DNA of 64,000 bases from Haloprofundus salilacus (lineage in GTDB: Archaea > Halobacteriota > Halobacteria > Halobacteriales > Haloferacaceae), in contig NZ_CP083723.1 of NCBI RefSeq assembly GCF_020150815.1, forward strand, positions 2,914,001 to 2,978,000, read 5' to 3'. This document shows positions 16,381 through 24,430 of the stretch, piece after piece. The translations under genes and the position numbers were made by a program. The notes under the pieces were generated by a model. The model was not told the origin of the DNA, searched no databases, and saw nothing but the letters and a program-made list of their open reading frames with translations. How positions within the stretch are numbered: the first letter of the stretch is position 1; every line of letters begins with the position of its first letter.

Positions 16381-17732
16381 ATGACATTAGCGACGGTTCG
16401 GAGATATCATCCCATTCGAAACCCTCCCACGGAGGGGGAGGCGGTCGTGATAGGGGGAAGTATGGCCGGTCTCCTCACAGCCCGGGTCCTTGCGGACAGG
16501 TATCGAGAGGTAACCGTAATCGAGCGGGATCCAACCCCGGTCGAACCGCTCGCTCGCCGGGGCGTTCCCAGGACCGACACGTTCATCTGCTGCTCGAGGC
16601 GGGGCGTGCAACCCTCGAGGATCTCTTTCCCGGATTCGGTGAAGCGCTCGCCAGGAGAGGCGGGGTGATACTCGACGGCTCGCGCGACGTGATGCACCAT
16701 CAAGAGGGCAATTTCCTCGCCAACGGAACCCGACAGTTCCCGTTGTATTTTGCCACCCGACCACTCTTCGAACAAGTAGTTCGACGACGCGTTGCCGACC
16801 TCGACGCCGTCACGTTTCGATCGCGGTGTCAGTGGACCGATTACATCGTCGATGAATCCGCAACGACCGTGATGGGAGTCGCTGTCACTGCAGCGGAAGG
16901 TCACTCGGAGGAACTGGGTGCTGATCTGGTCGTCGATGCGACCGGTCGGACGTCTAGGACACCGACGTGGCTGCGGGCGCACGACTATGACCCGCCGAAA
17001 ACCGACGAAGTCCGCGTCGATATGGCCTACAGTACGGCGCACATCGAACGGCCCGTCAACGACCGGCAAATGATCCTGGCGGCCCCATCGCCCGAACTCA
17101 GCCGTGGCGGTTCGACATTTCCGGTTGAAGACGGTGGACGGCTCGTGACCTTGTTCGGCCTGCACGGCAATCATCCGCCGACGGACGAGGAAGGACTGAT
17201 CGAGTTCGCAGCGGACCTTCCCGTCCCGCATTTCGAACGGCTTCTCGACACGCGGACGTGGCTATCCGAGGATATCGCACACTACCCGTTCCCGACCAGT
17301 ATCCGCCGGCGCTACGAGGATCTAAAGCGGTTTCCGGAGGGTCTGCTCGTCGTGGGTGATGCACTCGCCAGTTTCAATCCAATCTACGGACAGGGGATGT
17401 CGGTGGCGGCCTTGGAGGCGTTGGTGCTGCATCACGCGCTCGCGGACGGGAGCTGCGAGGATCTTGCCCGACGCTTTTTCGATAGGACCAAAGACATCAT
17501 CGACGTCGCCTGGACGTTGTCCGTCGGCGGGGACTTCACATTCCCGCAAACCGAGGGCCCGAAGCCTCGCGGTACCGATCTGACCAACAGGTACATCTCC
17601 CACCTGTTGCGTGGGGCCCACGACGACCGCGTACTCCGAGAAGTGTTCGTCAAAGTGCTCATGATGGAACAGCCCCCGACGACACTATTCTCCCCTCGCA
17701 TCCTGTGGCGCGTCCTCAACCCGAAGATATGA
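16381..17732 (+). pseudogene. FAD-dependent monooxygenase/oxidoreductase with one frameshift
   Basis: Flavin enzyme of the PHBH-like fold. The first frame gives the FAD-binding GGSMAGLLTARVLADRY near residues 24-40, E-R-D, and RRGVP. The second frame resumes at HVHLLLEAGRATLEDLF and runs to the end, with R-x-L-F-E near 125, VVDATGR, and the FAD/ribityl motif GDALASFNPIYGQGMS. Only one base is missing: GTTCCCAGGACC near 16566-16577 would read correctly with a fourth C. All else looks intact, about 450 residues. It could be a recent inactivation, a homopolymer sequencing error, or a slippage switch. Relatives act as epoxidases, hydroxylases or halogenase-like enzymes on hydrophobic or aromatic substrates; the substrate here is unknown. 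Confidence 0.75.
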
Positions 17733-17744
17733 GCGGAGCTACAT

Positions 17745-17770
17745 TCGCGCCTTGTATTCAGTAACTGCTG
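17745..17770 (-). repeat. short dispersed repeat, partial copy
   Basis: CGCGCCTTGTATTCAGTAAC resembles the CGCGCGTTGTATTCAGCAC core of copies at 16228, 19497 and 23785. It lies just after the monooxygenase pseudogene. Confidence 0.35.
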
Positions 17771-17816
17771 AGCGTTCTGCCTGAATGCTATCATCACACT
17801 CGTAGGTTTCGTGTAT

Positions 17817-18014
17817 CTAAACGGCTTCCCCGTTGATTACCGAGGGGATATCGGTGTACCACGTTCCAGCAGCATCCTCGTCGACATCAATGACCGGGTT
17901 GTGGAGCATATGGTGGGAGAATCTCATCTTCTCCCGCTGTTCATAGGTAACAGCTCCGTGTAATCGTCCCTGATTATAAGAGGCGATCAAGACAGGGATT
18001 CCTCTTTGTGCCAC
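17817..18014 (-). pseudogene. fragment of an NTF2/SnoaL-like protein
   Basis: The 65-codon frame contains VTYEQREKMRFSHHMLHNPV and IDVDEDAAGTWYTD, which look like the middle of a SnoaL_4 (NTF2-like dehydratase) domain: the H-x-x-x-N and D-V-D-x-D-x-A strands. Both the N-terminal helix region and the C-terminal strands are missing. Its first codons overlap the end of the upstream gene on the same strand, so an original reading may have run from a separate start now lost. Such domains serve as dehydratases or cyclases in steroid and polyketide pathways. Confidence 0.45.
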
Positions 18015-19288
18015 CGCTGCATGTGCTCGGCGTGGGTTTCGAGATACGCACCGGTTTTGAAATGCGCGTCGTAGTAGTCCGTGTCAATATGGTGTGCCTG
18101 GACACAACCGGGTAGCACCATCGTCGGCACTGTCCCCGGGAACTTCCCGTATTTGTCGTAGACGTACTGGGCGATCTCCCCGAGGCACTCGACCGTCTCT
18201 TCGTCGTACGGCTCGATCGAGCGCTTCACAGCATCGCTGTCCTTCCACGGACCGGATGTCGATGGGTCGTAGGTGCCACCCGGACCGAACTTCCGTTCGA
18301 CGAGTTCGTCGACCGCCGCGTGCATGTCCGGGTAGTACGGCGGACAGAGTCCCTCAAACCGGTCGTCGAGGCCCACTGGGTTTGGTGCAGTCCAGTCCTC
18401 ATTGTCGACGAATCGGAACCCAAGCCCGTCGAGATCGTCGCGCATCGGAGCGCCAAACAGGCTCAGCTCGTTGATCCCGGCGAAGTACAACCCGCCTAGT
18501 CCCATCGCCTGCATGGTAAGTACCATGTTGTGTGCCATGAAGGCTAACTCAGCACAGTTCTGTTCCCAGGTGGCGCGTTCGAGGAAGGACAGCGGAAACG
18601 CCTTATCGGCGTCCAACAACCCTGACTCGATGTACGGCTCGAGGTCGCCGGCCTGATTACCGAGGCCATCATCCATGATCACGTAGCCGTTCTCGACGAA
18701 CAGACAGAGGAGCGCCAGCATCTCTTCGCTGGCGTCACCGACGGGCATGAACAGCGTTGACCCCGGCGTGTTTGTCCACCAGTGGTTCGGTTCGAGGATG
18801 TGGCCGGACTCGGCGGGGATGTCCACTCGCTCGTCGGCGAGTTTCTCAGTGTGCGCTCTGGCCACTGCCATAATGCGTTCGACGTCGTCTTCGAGGTCCA
18901 TTGCCTCGCGGAGCCGGTTCGGTTCGACGTTTCGAGTGTTCGTCAGGTACGTGCCGTCGTCGTCCGTATAAAACAGGACCGGGGTGCCAATCCCAGCCGC
19001 CGTCGGTGCTGTTCGACCGGTCAACCGGACCGAGAAGTCGGTGTGCTCGTCCGGCCGATGCGGGCCGAACGGAATCCCGTAGTGCCACCCGCTCACCCCG
19101 GTCCCAGCGGTGACGAGGACCGATTGCTCGAGGTCGGATAATGGAAGGGGGTCAGCGTCAGATTCGAATGCCAGCGGCCCCGAGAGGATTGACAAACCAA
19201 GACCGAACCGGCGAGATCGTCGCCCGAAAATGGCCTGAAACAGTGGATACTCGAGCAGTTCGGTAAGGGGTTGTGTGGTGTTAGGCAT
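17987..19288 (-). CDS. unrecognised 433-residue protein, possibly distant nitroreductase-like
   Basis: The start chosen is ATG at 19288, which has GAGGAG 6-11 nt upstream; the frame is open further but has no family look. The protein is soluble and intact. Its opening (YPLFQAIFGRRSRRFGLG, then LSDLEQSVLVTAGTGVSGWHYG) resembles the R-R-S-x-R-x-F and helix of nitroreductase-type flavin enzymes, but I cannot confirm this. Other marked segments are GRTAPTAAGIGTPVLFYTDD, W-W-T-N-T-P-G-S-T-L-F-M-P, and an ending that is rich in histidine (CVQAHHIDTDYYDAHF). It is probably of bacterial origin and belongs with the neighbouring monooxygenase and cyclase remnants. Confidence 0.6.
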   Translation of the reverse strand: MPNTTQPLTELLEYPLFQAIFGRRSRRFGLGLSILSGPLAFESDADPLPLSDLEQSVLVTAGTGVSGWHYGIPFGPHRPDEHTDFSVRLTGRTAPTAAGIGTPVLFYTDDDGTYLTNTRNVEPNRLREAMDLEDDVERIMAVARAHTEKLADERVDIPAESGHILEPNHWWTNTPGSTLFMPVGDASEEMLALLCLFVENGYVIMDDGLGNQAGDLEPYIESGLLDADKAFPLSFLERATWEQNCAELAFMAHNMVLTMQAMGLGGLYFAGINELSLFGAPMRDDLDGLGFRFVDNEDWTAPNPVGLDDRFEGLCPPYYPDMHAAVDELVERKFGPGGTYDPSTSGPWKDSDAVKRSIEPYDEETVECLGEIAQYVYDKYGKFPGTVPTMVLPGCVQAHHIDTDYYDAHFKTGAYLETHAEHMQRWHKEESLS

Positions 19289-19302
19289 GGTGACTCCTCG
19301 AT

Positions 19303-19315
19303 GTGTTAATAACAC
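19303..19315. promoter_or_regulatory. palindrome before the 19288 gene
   Basis: GTGTTA-A-TAACAC is a perfect 6-1-6 inverted repeat 14 nt upstream of the start codon. It shares TGTGTTAA with the inverted repeat before the monooxygenase gene, so both may be controlled by one regulator. Confidence 0.5.
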
Positions 19316-19496
19316 CTCGATTGTGATGAGAAATCCTGAAGGTCTATCGACGTTCTGTCTGCCATGGGCTGGTTGACCCACAGTCTACCACGTGAACCAG
19401 TCACATAACGTCACCTCGTGAACCATCTGCAGGAGTTGAACAGGATGCACTATTTAACCAAGGAACTAGTGTGCTAGCGTCGGTCCGCTAGTGAAC

Positions 19497-19560
19497 GATA
19501 TGCGCGCTGTATTCAGCACGCCCGCAGAAATCTATCACTGATTGAGGGTTTCAACAGAGC
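19497..19560 (-). repeat. short dispersed repeat, most complete inverted copy
   Basis: On the minus strand it reads CTCTGTTGAAACCCTCAATC, then a variable middle, then GTGCTGAATACAGCGCGCAT. Copy 13785-13850 has the same order in plus orientation. It lies between the 19288 gene and the tnpB element. Confidence 0.55.
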
Positions 19561-19679
19561 TCACGTTGTTTGAGTTGTAGGTCCGAGTAGATCGTGACGG
19601 GTGGAGGATGCACCGGCTTGATCCGGAGTCGGGAGGGTTCGAGACCGACTATGGGACTTCAACTGATGCGGTAGCGCGG

Positions 19680-21066
19680 AGTCCCCTTCCTCAAGCGCGA
19701 GCGAAGCGAGCGGTAGGGAGGGGAGGAGCGCGTTCGTATAGGTCACAAACACCAGCCTATAAGTAGCAACACACCTACATTGAAACTGTGGCAGACGACT
19801 ACGTGCGTCGAACGGCAATCACTCGTCTCGAAGTCACTGACGAGCAACGCGATCCCCTCAAAGAGACAATCTCCGAGTGGAAGCGTGGTTGCCAACTCGC
19901 CACGGACATGGCGTGGGGCAAGTGCAACGCCAAGAGCGACGTACAGCCCCTCGCCTACGACGACGTGCGCGAACACACCGACCTCGGCAGTCAGCACGCG
20001 ATTCTCGCCACCCACCAAGCCGCACAAGCCATCACCGGCTGTCTCGAACGCCGCTCGAAAGGCAAGAAGGTGAGCAAGCCCACCTTCACCGCACCCACGG
20101 TGAAGTACGACACCCGGACCATGACGCTGTTCGATGACGATACGGTGTCGCTCTCCACAACGGAGAGTCGCGTCCGGTGTCCACTCGCCCTGCCCGACGC
20201 CAACAATGGCTACCAACGGCAGTACCTCGACTCAGACACGTGGAGCGTCACTGAAAGTACGCTCACCGCCCGTGACGGCGACTACTTCTTACATATCGGC
20301 TTCCGCAGACACAAGAACGATGCTGAGAGGAACACCGCCGAGGACGGAACGGTCCTCGGGGTTGACCTCGGTATCGAAAACCTTGCCGTCACAAGTACCG
20401 CTTACTTCTTCAGCGGGCGGGAGTTAACCCACACCCTTCGCGAGTTTGAGAAGGTACGCGCCGGACTCCAACAGACCGGGACACGAAATGCCCACCGAAC
20501 GCTCAAACAGTCGAGTGGCCGCGAACTTCGCTACGTCCGCGATGTGCTTCACCGGGCGTCGAACGCCATCGTCGCGGAAGCACTCTGCTACGACTGTGAC
20601 GTGATTGCGTTCGAGGACCTAACCCACATCCGCGACCGAACCGGCGCATCGTGGGGGCACAAGTGGGCGTTCCGAACGCTCTACGAACAGGTGGAGTACA
20701 AGGGCGAAGCGGAAGGCATTTCGGTGAAACAGGCCGGTTCGGCGTACACGTCGAAGCGGTGTGCCGAGTGTGGATTCACGGCGAATGAGAATCGTCCGAC
20801 TCGCAACGATTTCCAGTGTGTGAAGTGCGGGTCGGAAGCGAACGCGGATTACAACGCGGCGAAGAATATCGGTATGCGGTATGTCCGTCGGGGCCAACAG
20901 TCGTCTCGGCGGACGGGCAACAGTCAGCTTGCCCTGAAGTCTGGAACGGTGACGCCGAGCGGCGGATTTACCGCCCACCCGGATGGGTTCGAGGCCGAGT
21001 TCATGGACAAGCCCCACCCTCGACGAGCGAACCCCTCAGGGTGAGCGAAGTAGGGTGGGGTCGTTG
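19680..21066 (+). mobile_element. IS1341-type element with tnpB only
   Basis: The tnpB gene is flanked on the left by a possible hairpin CCCCTTCC (19683-19690)/GGGAGGGG (19716-19723) and on the right by CCCCACCCT (21012-21020)/AGGGTGGGG (21052-21060), which overlaps the 3' end of tnpB. The right end region would specify the guide (omega) RNA in TnpB systems. No tnpA is present, so movement would need a transposase supplied in trans. Exact ends are not certain. Confidence 0.6.
19788..21044 (+). CDS. tnpB: TnpB RNA-guided endonuclease (IS200/IS605, IS1341 group)
   Basis: 418 residues from a GTG start. RuvC-like acidic residues are in LGVDLGIENLAV (D near 189), VIAFEDLTHIRDR (E) and EANADYNAAKNIG (D). 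The zinc finger is CAECGFTANENR plus CVKCGS. TnpB nucleases use an omega RNA from the right end of the element to cut the empty donor site and so keep the element. All catalytic residues are visible, so the protein is likely active. Its 3' end and right end also survive as a relic at 11361-11522. Confidence 0.9.
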   Translation: MADDYVRRTAITRLEVTDEQRDPLKETISEWKRGCQLATDMAWGKCNAKSDVQPLAYDDVREHTDLGSQHAILATHQAAQAITGCLERRSKGKKVSKPTFTAPTVKYDTRTMTLFDDDTVSLSTTESRVRCPLALPDANNGYQRQYLDSDTWSVTESTLTARDGDYFLHIGFRRHKNDAERNTAEDGTVLGVDLGIENLAVTSTAYFFSGRELTHTLREFEKVRAGLQQTGTRNAHRTLKQSSGRELRYVRDVLHRASNAIVAEALCYDCDVIAFEDLTHIRDRTGASWGHKWAFRTLYEQVEYKGEAEGISVKQAGSAYTSKRCAECGFTANENRPTRNDFQCVKCGSEANADYNAAKNIGMRYVRRGQQSSRRTGNSQLALKSGTVTPSGGFTAHPDGFEAEFMDKPHPRRANPSG

Positions 21067-21554
21067 ACCAGCTACAGATGAGCATACTCCCAAAAGTGGC
21101 AAATAAGGACACATTTAACCAGATTTATATCAAACAGATGGCTCTCCACGCATAGGGGATTTATCAACCTCCCTAAGAGAAGACGTAGGTTCTGACACAC
21201 CACTGCGCTCCCTCTCAGGTCTGACACACCACCTTTTGAGGTGCTTACCAGCGAGCGATTGCTGGCGGGCGTCACTCGCCACTACTGAGTAGTCGCTTTT
21301 CGAGTATTAGTGATATGGCTAACTGTTTAGGGACTATGAGACACGTTAGAAGTGTACATTCTCGTTTATGAATAAAGTGGTCTCGACGCGTTCGACGATA
21401 GTCGATTCTCTGGGTTATACTGAACTGTGGCTCTGTTGAAGCCCTCAATCGATGACAGATGAGAGGAGCTGTTTAGCAAAAGGATTGTCTGCAAGCGAGA
21501 CTGATACCCTCCGGCAGTACACCTACCACCGTAGGTGCCATAGGGAAACCCAGT
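21067..21554. other. spacer with tandem and dispersed repeat fragments
   Basis: No credible gene in about 490 bases. It holds a near-perfect direct repeat AGGT(T)CTGACACACCAC at 21187-21203 and 21218-21234, and a start fragment of the dispersed repeat (GGCTCTGTTGAAGCCCTCAA at 21429-21448) 106 nt before the Bat-type regulator gene. Confidence 0.45.
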
Positions 21555-22214
21555 ATGAGTGTCATTGTTGAGTTCACCGTCGCTGACGAGGAATTCATCC
21601 TCGGTCAGGTGCTTTCTGATCCGCCCGGTATGCACATCGAACTCGAACGGATCGTCCCGACCGGCTCGTCGGTCATCCCGTTCCTCTGGGTGCGGGGGGA
21701 AAACTACCAGGCGTTCGAAGATCGGGTCCAGGGGAGCGAGCGCGTCGCCGAACTCGTCGTTCTCGACCAGTTGGACGACGAGGTGCTGTACCGCGTTGAG
21801 TGGACAGACGAACCACACAGTCTATTGGAGGGTATCAATCAAACTGGAGGCGTAATCCTTGAAGCGAATGGCAACAGAGGGTGGGAGTTCCGGCTCCGGT
21901 TCCCGAACCATGACGCCCTCTCACAATTTTACAATTTCTGTACCGAGCACGACATAACCATCCATATCGACCGAAGCTATACCCTCACCGAGCGAAGCGA
22001 TATCGGACACCAGTTCGGCCTTTCGCAGCAACAACGGGAAGCACTCGTTCTGGGGCTTCGGCGTGGGTACTTCGATACACCGAGCCAAGTCTCGCTGAAC
22101 GAACTGGCCGAGGAACTCGGGATTTCTCAACAGGCCATTTCGAGCCGGATTCGTCGGGGGTCGAAGCAAGTGTTATCCGAAGCCTTGCTCACCTCAGCGG
22201 TGGAATCGGACTGA
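21555..22214 (+). CDS. Bat-type helix-turn-helix regulator
   Basis: 219 residues. The N-terminal 150 residues form the sensor-like domain common to haloarchaeal Bat-family proteins. The C-terminal HTH-10 domain is clear: LSQQQREALVLGLRRGYFDT, then SLNELAEELGISQQAISSRI. Such proteins regulate nearby metabolic genes (the founding member controls bacterioopsin genes). Next genes in the same direction are a winged-helix protein, a broken zinc ribbon and an alpha/beta hydrolase. Confidence 0.88.
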   Translation: MSVIVEFTVADEEFILGQVLSDPPGMHIELERIVPTGSSVIPFLWVRGENYQAFEDRVQGSERVAELVVLDQLDDEVLYRVEWTDEPHSLLEGINQTGGVILEANGNRGWEFRLRFPNHDALSQFYNFCTEHDITIHIDRSYTLTERSDIGHQFGLSQQQREALVLGLRRGYFDTPSQVSLNELAEELGISQQAISSRIRRGSKQVLSEALLTSAVESD

Positions 22215-22295
22215 TGATTCACGAGAGGATTTAAAAGAGTGGTTTGGACAACAAACGGCCTTACTCGGAGTGGTCTGATACCATTTAGTGACGCG

Positions 22296-22619
22296 ATGAC
22301 CACCTCACCAAACGAGGCGAACGGAGAACTAACAATGATAGACCGATTGTACTCCGTGTTAGCGAACGAGGATCGTCGGGCGGTGCTCGACTACTTCGAC
22401 GGCACTCCCGGGGAGACGGCGTCGCTTGAGGACCTCGCGGACTACCTCGTTGACCGTCGTGATGGAGAGGACGCTCGGTCGCATGAGCGTACCCTGGTAC
22501 GACTCCACCACGTCGACTTACCGAAGCTGGCGGCTGCCGGCATCATCGATTACGACGCTCGGACCCACACAATCAGCTACCGTGGGCATCCCAGAGTGGA
22601 AAAGATCGAAGAGCTATAG
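22296..22619 (+). CDS. haloarchaeal winged-helix protein (DUF7344 type)
   Basis: Start taken at ATG 22296; GTG 22239 and ATG 22335 are alternatives. IDRLYSVLANEDRRAVLDYF and LVRLHHVDLPKLAAAGIIDY are the family pattern seen also in 15722-16054. About 107 residues, probably DNA-binding. A TATA-like TTTAAAAG lies at 22230-22237. It follows the Bat-type gene by about 80 nt. Confidence 0.7.
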   Translation: MTTSPNEANGELTMIDRLYSVLANEDRRAVLDYFDGTPGETASLEDLADYLVDRRDGEDARSHERTLVRLHHVDLPKLAAAGIIDYDARTHTISYRGHPRVEKIEEL

Positions 22620-22651
22620 GGGGGTGTCACCGAGACGGTCCAAAGAGAGGT

Positions 22652-22861
22652 ATGAAGCTAGTCATGTGTCTGGCCTGTGGTGAATTCATACAGTCGAGGA
22701 ACCAAGACGGCGAGTTAGTCTCTCTTCAAGACTAATGCCCGCAATGCAATGGGGTGGAGTTCAAGACATCATTTCGGATACAGAAATCCGAGCTGAAGAT
22801 TAGGCTACCCGTTTTTGAGCAGAATGTCACGCAGAATTGCTCGTTGCCCTGTGTGAGATAA
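22652..22861 (+). pseudogene. small zinc-ribbon protein with an in-frame TAA
   Basis: ATG 22652 gives MKLVMCLACGEFIQSRNQDG with a first C-x-x-C, then TAA at 22733-22735, and in the same frame CPQCNGVEFKTSFRIQKSEL with the second C-x-x-C, ending at TAA 22859-22861. Read through, the four cysteines form an ordinary zinc ribbon of the haloarchaeal micro-zinc-finger type. A single base change therefore cuts the gene in half. A real 27-residue peptide could be made, but it could not fold as the ribbon. Confidence 0.55.
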
Positions 22862-22877
22862 CCGCTATCTATTCGGC

Positions 22878-22945
22878 ATGGTTGCTGAAACCTACTCAGA
22901 TATTGTCAGAACCTGCGTGCTGGATATAGAGCGTATGTTCACCAA
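22878..22945 (+). repeat. short dispersed repeat copy
   Basis: Contains GCTGAAACCTACTCAGATAT, TGTCAGAACCTGCGTGCTGG and GTATGTTCACC. The first part matches 23803-23832, the second matches 14397-14439. It ends about 35 nt before the alpha/beta hydrolase start. Confidence 0.5.
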
Positions 22946-22981
22946 GAACAGCTATCCAAACGCCCGTTGTATCCCAATGGT

Positions 22982-23779
22982 ATGCCAGTCATCCAGTGTA
23001 ACGGGGCAAATCTCTATTACGAGGAGTATGGCGAGGGCGACCCGATCGTCTTGCTCCACGGCGTGTTGCACGGGCTCCGGTTCTTCGAACCACAGTTGGC
23101 CGGCCTGTCGGACGACTATCGGGTGATCGCGTTCGATTTCAGAGGACACGGCCGGTCGGAGAAAACCGAAACGGGACACACGGTTCCGCAGTACGCCCAA
23201 GATCTCCACGCCTTCCTCGACCAGCGTGATCTTAAGGACGTCGTCCTCGTCGGCTGGTCGATGGGCGCGTTCGTCTCGTGGGACTACGTGAATCAGTTTG
23301 GTACCGACAGGATTCGTGGATTGGTCGATATCGATATCGAAGCTACCAGGTTCCAGTGGGAGGATTACGACTACGGCCTCGCTCGCCTGGAGGACGTGCA
23401 GCGCCTCGTCGAACTCGCCCAGTCCGACCAACCTGGCCTCATTGAACACTTCACGCAGCAGGTCTTCGCCGACCCCACAGCCGAGACGAAAACCCTCCAG
23501 TACGACGAGATTTCCCGGACGCCACCCCCGATCCAAAGCACGATTCTGTTCGATACCCATACCCGGGATTACCGATCCGTCCTCCCCGAGATCGACGTCC
23601 CCATGCTGGTTTGCGCGGGCACTGCAGAGACACGAGGAAGCGTTGACGCTGTCCGTTACGTCGCGGACCTCGTGCCCGAGGCGAGGGTCGAACTGTTCGA
23701 GGTGAGCGGCCACGGTCCACAGTTCGAGGAACCCAAGCAGTTCAACCGGGTGGTCAGCCACTTTGCCGGTTCTCTTTGA
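22982..23779 (+). CDS. alpha/beta-fold hydrolase
   Basis: 265 residues from ATG 22982 (MPVIQCNGANLYYEEYG); an ATG 15 nt upstream is an alternative. The oxyanion segment is IVLLHGVLHG, the nucleophile elbow GWSMGAF (S near 95), the acid lies in the VLPEIDVPMLVCAG region and the histidine in SGHGPQFEEP. The family includes esterases, haloperoxidase-like and epoxide or lactone hydrolases; substrate unknown. It is the one intact classical hydrolase among the island's degraded tailoring-type genes and may be their remaining partner. Confidence 0.85.
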   Translation: MPVIQCNGANLYYEEYGEGDPIVLLHGVLHGLRFFEPQLAGLSDDYRVIAFDFRGHGRSEKTETGHTVPQYAQDLHAFLDQRDLKDVVLVGWSMGAFVSWDYVNQFGTDRIRGLVDIDIEATRFQWEDYDYGLARLEDVQRLVELAQSDQPGLIEHFTQQVFADPTAETKTLQYDEISRTPPPIQSTILFDTHTRDYRSVLPEIDVPMLVCAGTAETRGSVDAVRYVADLVPEARVELFEVSGHGPQFEEPKQFNRVVSHFAGSL

Positions 23780-23781
23780 AC

Positions 23782-23870
23782 AATACGCGCGTTGTATTCA
23801 GCACAGTCGCTGAAACCTACTCAGATACTGTCAGCAGATACCTGCTGAAGAGAGAGGATGTCTTCAGCAC
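23782..23870 (-). repeat. composite dispersed repeat
   Basis: Begins TACGCGCGTTGTATTCAGCA, continues GCTGAAACCTACTCAGATAC as in 22878-22945, and ends with CTGCTGAAGAGAGAGGATGT. It lies between the hydrolase gene and the next IS element. Confidence 0.45.
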
Positions 23871-23939
23871 TCTACTTCTAAAAAATACAGCGAGAGTTCC
23901 ACGGGTCACCTGACCCGTGGGTGAATCGCGTGCGCTCTC

Positions 23940-24390
23940 CTAATGTTCAGTCTCCTCAATGTACCGACGAACCACATCTTCGGAAACCGCGCCAGTTGTC
24001 CCGACGTAGTATCCGTCCTTCCACAGACCGCTTCCCCAAAAGTACCGCTGTTTGATTTCCGGGTGACGCTTCAGAATCTTTCGACCCGAGTATCCCTTGA
24101 ATTGCTTCGCGATCTCGGCAGGACTCCATTTCGGGTCGGACTCCACAAACAAGTGAACGTGGTCGTTAGCAATCTCCATCGACACAATTTCGTGGCCGAA
24201 CCGCTCGGCAGTCCCTCGGAACAACTCCGAAAGTTCGTCTCGAACTAACTTCAACATCCCGTGTCGATACTAAGCGGAGCGAAGCTCCGCGAGGTACGCA
24301 AAGCTTCGCTTTGCTTGACTTGGGACACCACACGAAATGATATTTACACAAACTAATCGAATGTGCACGACTCCGGTGTTCTCCCATCAT
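23940..24390 (-). pseudogene. tnpA: TnpA Y1 transposase, interrupted by a palindromic insert
   Basis: Single-strand transposase of IS200/IS605. The N-terminal frame ends its family match at SLCKYHFVWCPK; the other frame resumes YRHGMLKLVRDELSELF and contains the HUH motif NDHVHLFVE and the tyrosine region VVRRYIEETEH. Between them 49 bases of hairpin sequence shift the frame. Removal of exactly those bases restores PKYRHGMLK, so the gene was intact before the insertion. The protein is presumably inactive now. Confidence 0.8.
24270..24318. repeat. 49-bp double-hairpin insert in tnpA
   Basis: Contains two neighbouring palindromes, GCGGAGCGAAGCTCCGC (24274-24290) and GCAAAGCTTCGCTTTGC (24298-24314). 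Flanking bases join in frame to restore tnpA if it is removed. Its arms resemble hairpins in the spacer 4915-5042 and common haloarchaeal spacer palindromes, so it may be a small mobile palindromic unit. Confidence 0.7.
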
Positions 24391-24430
24391 AATCTCTATT
24401 TTTATTATCACTTGATTTGATAGTCAAGGT

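Noticed and set aside
19636-19661. tRNA 3'-end-like sequence before the tnpB element
   Set aside because: Only GGTTCGA and TGGGACT match, with altered spacing; too short to call a tRNA fragment or att site.
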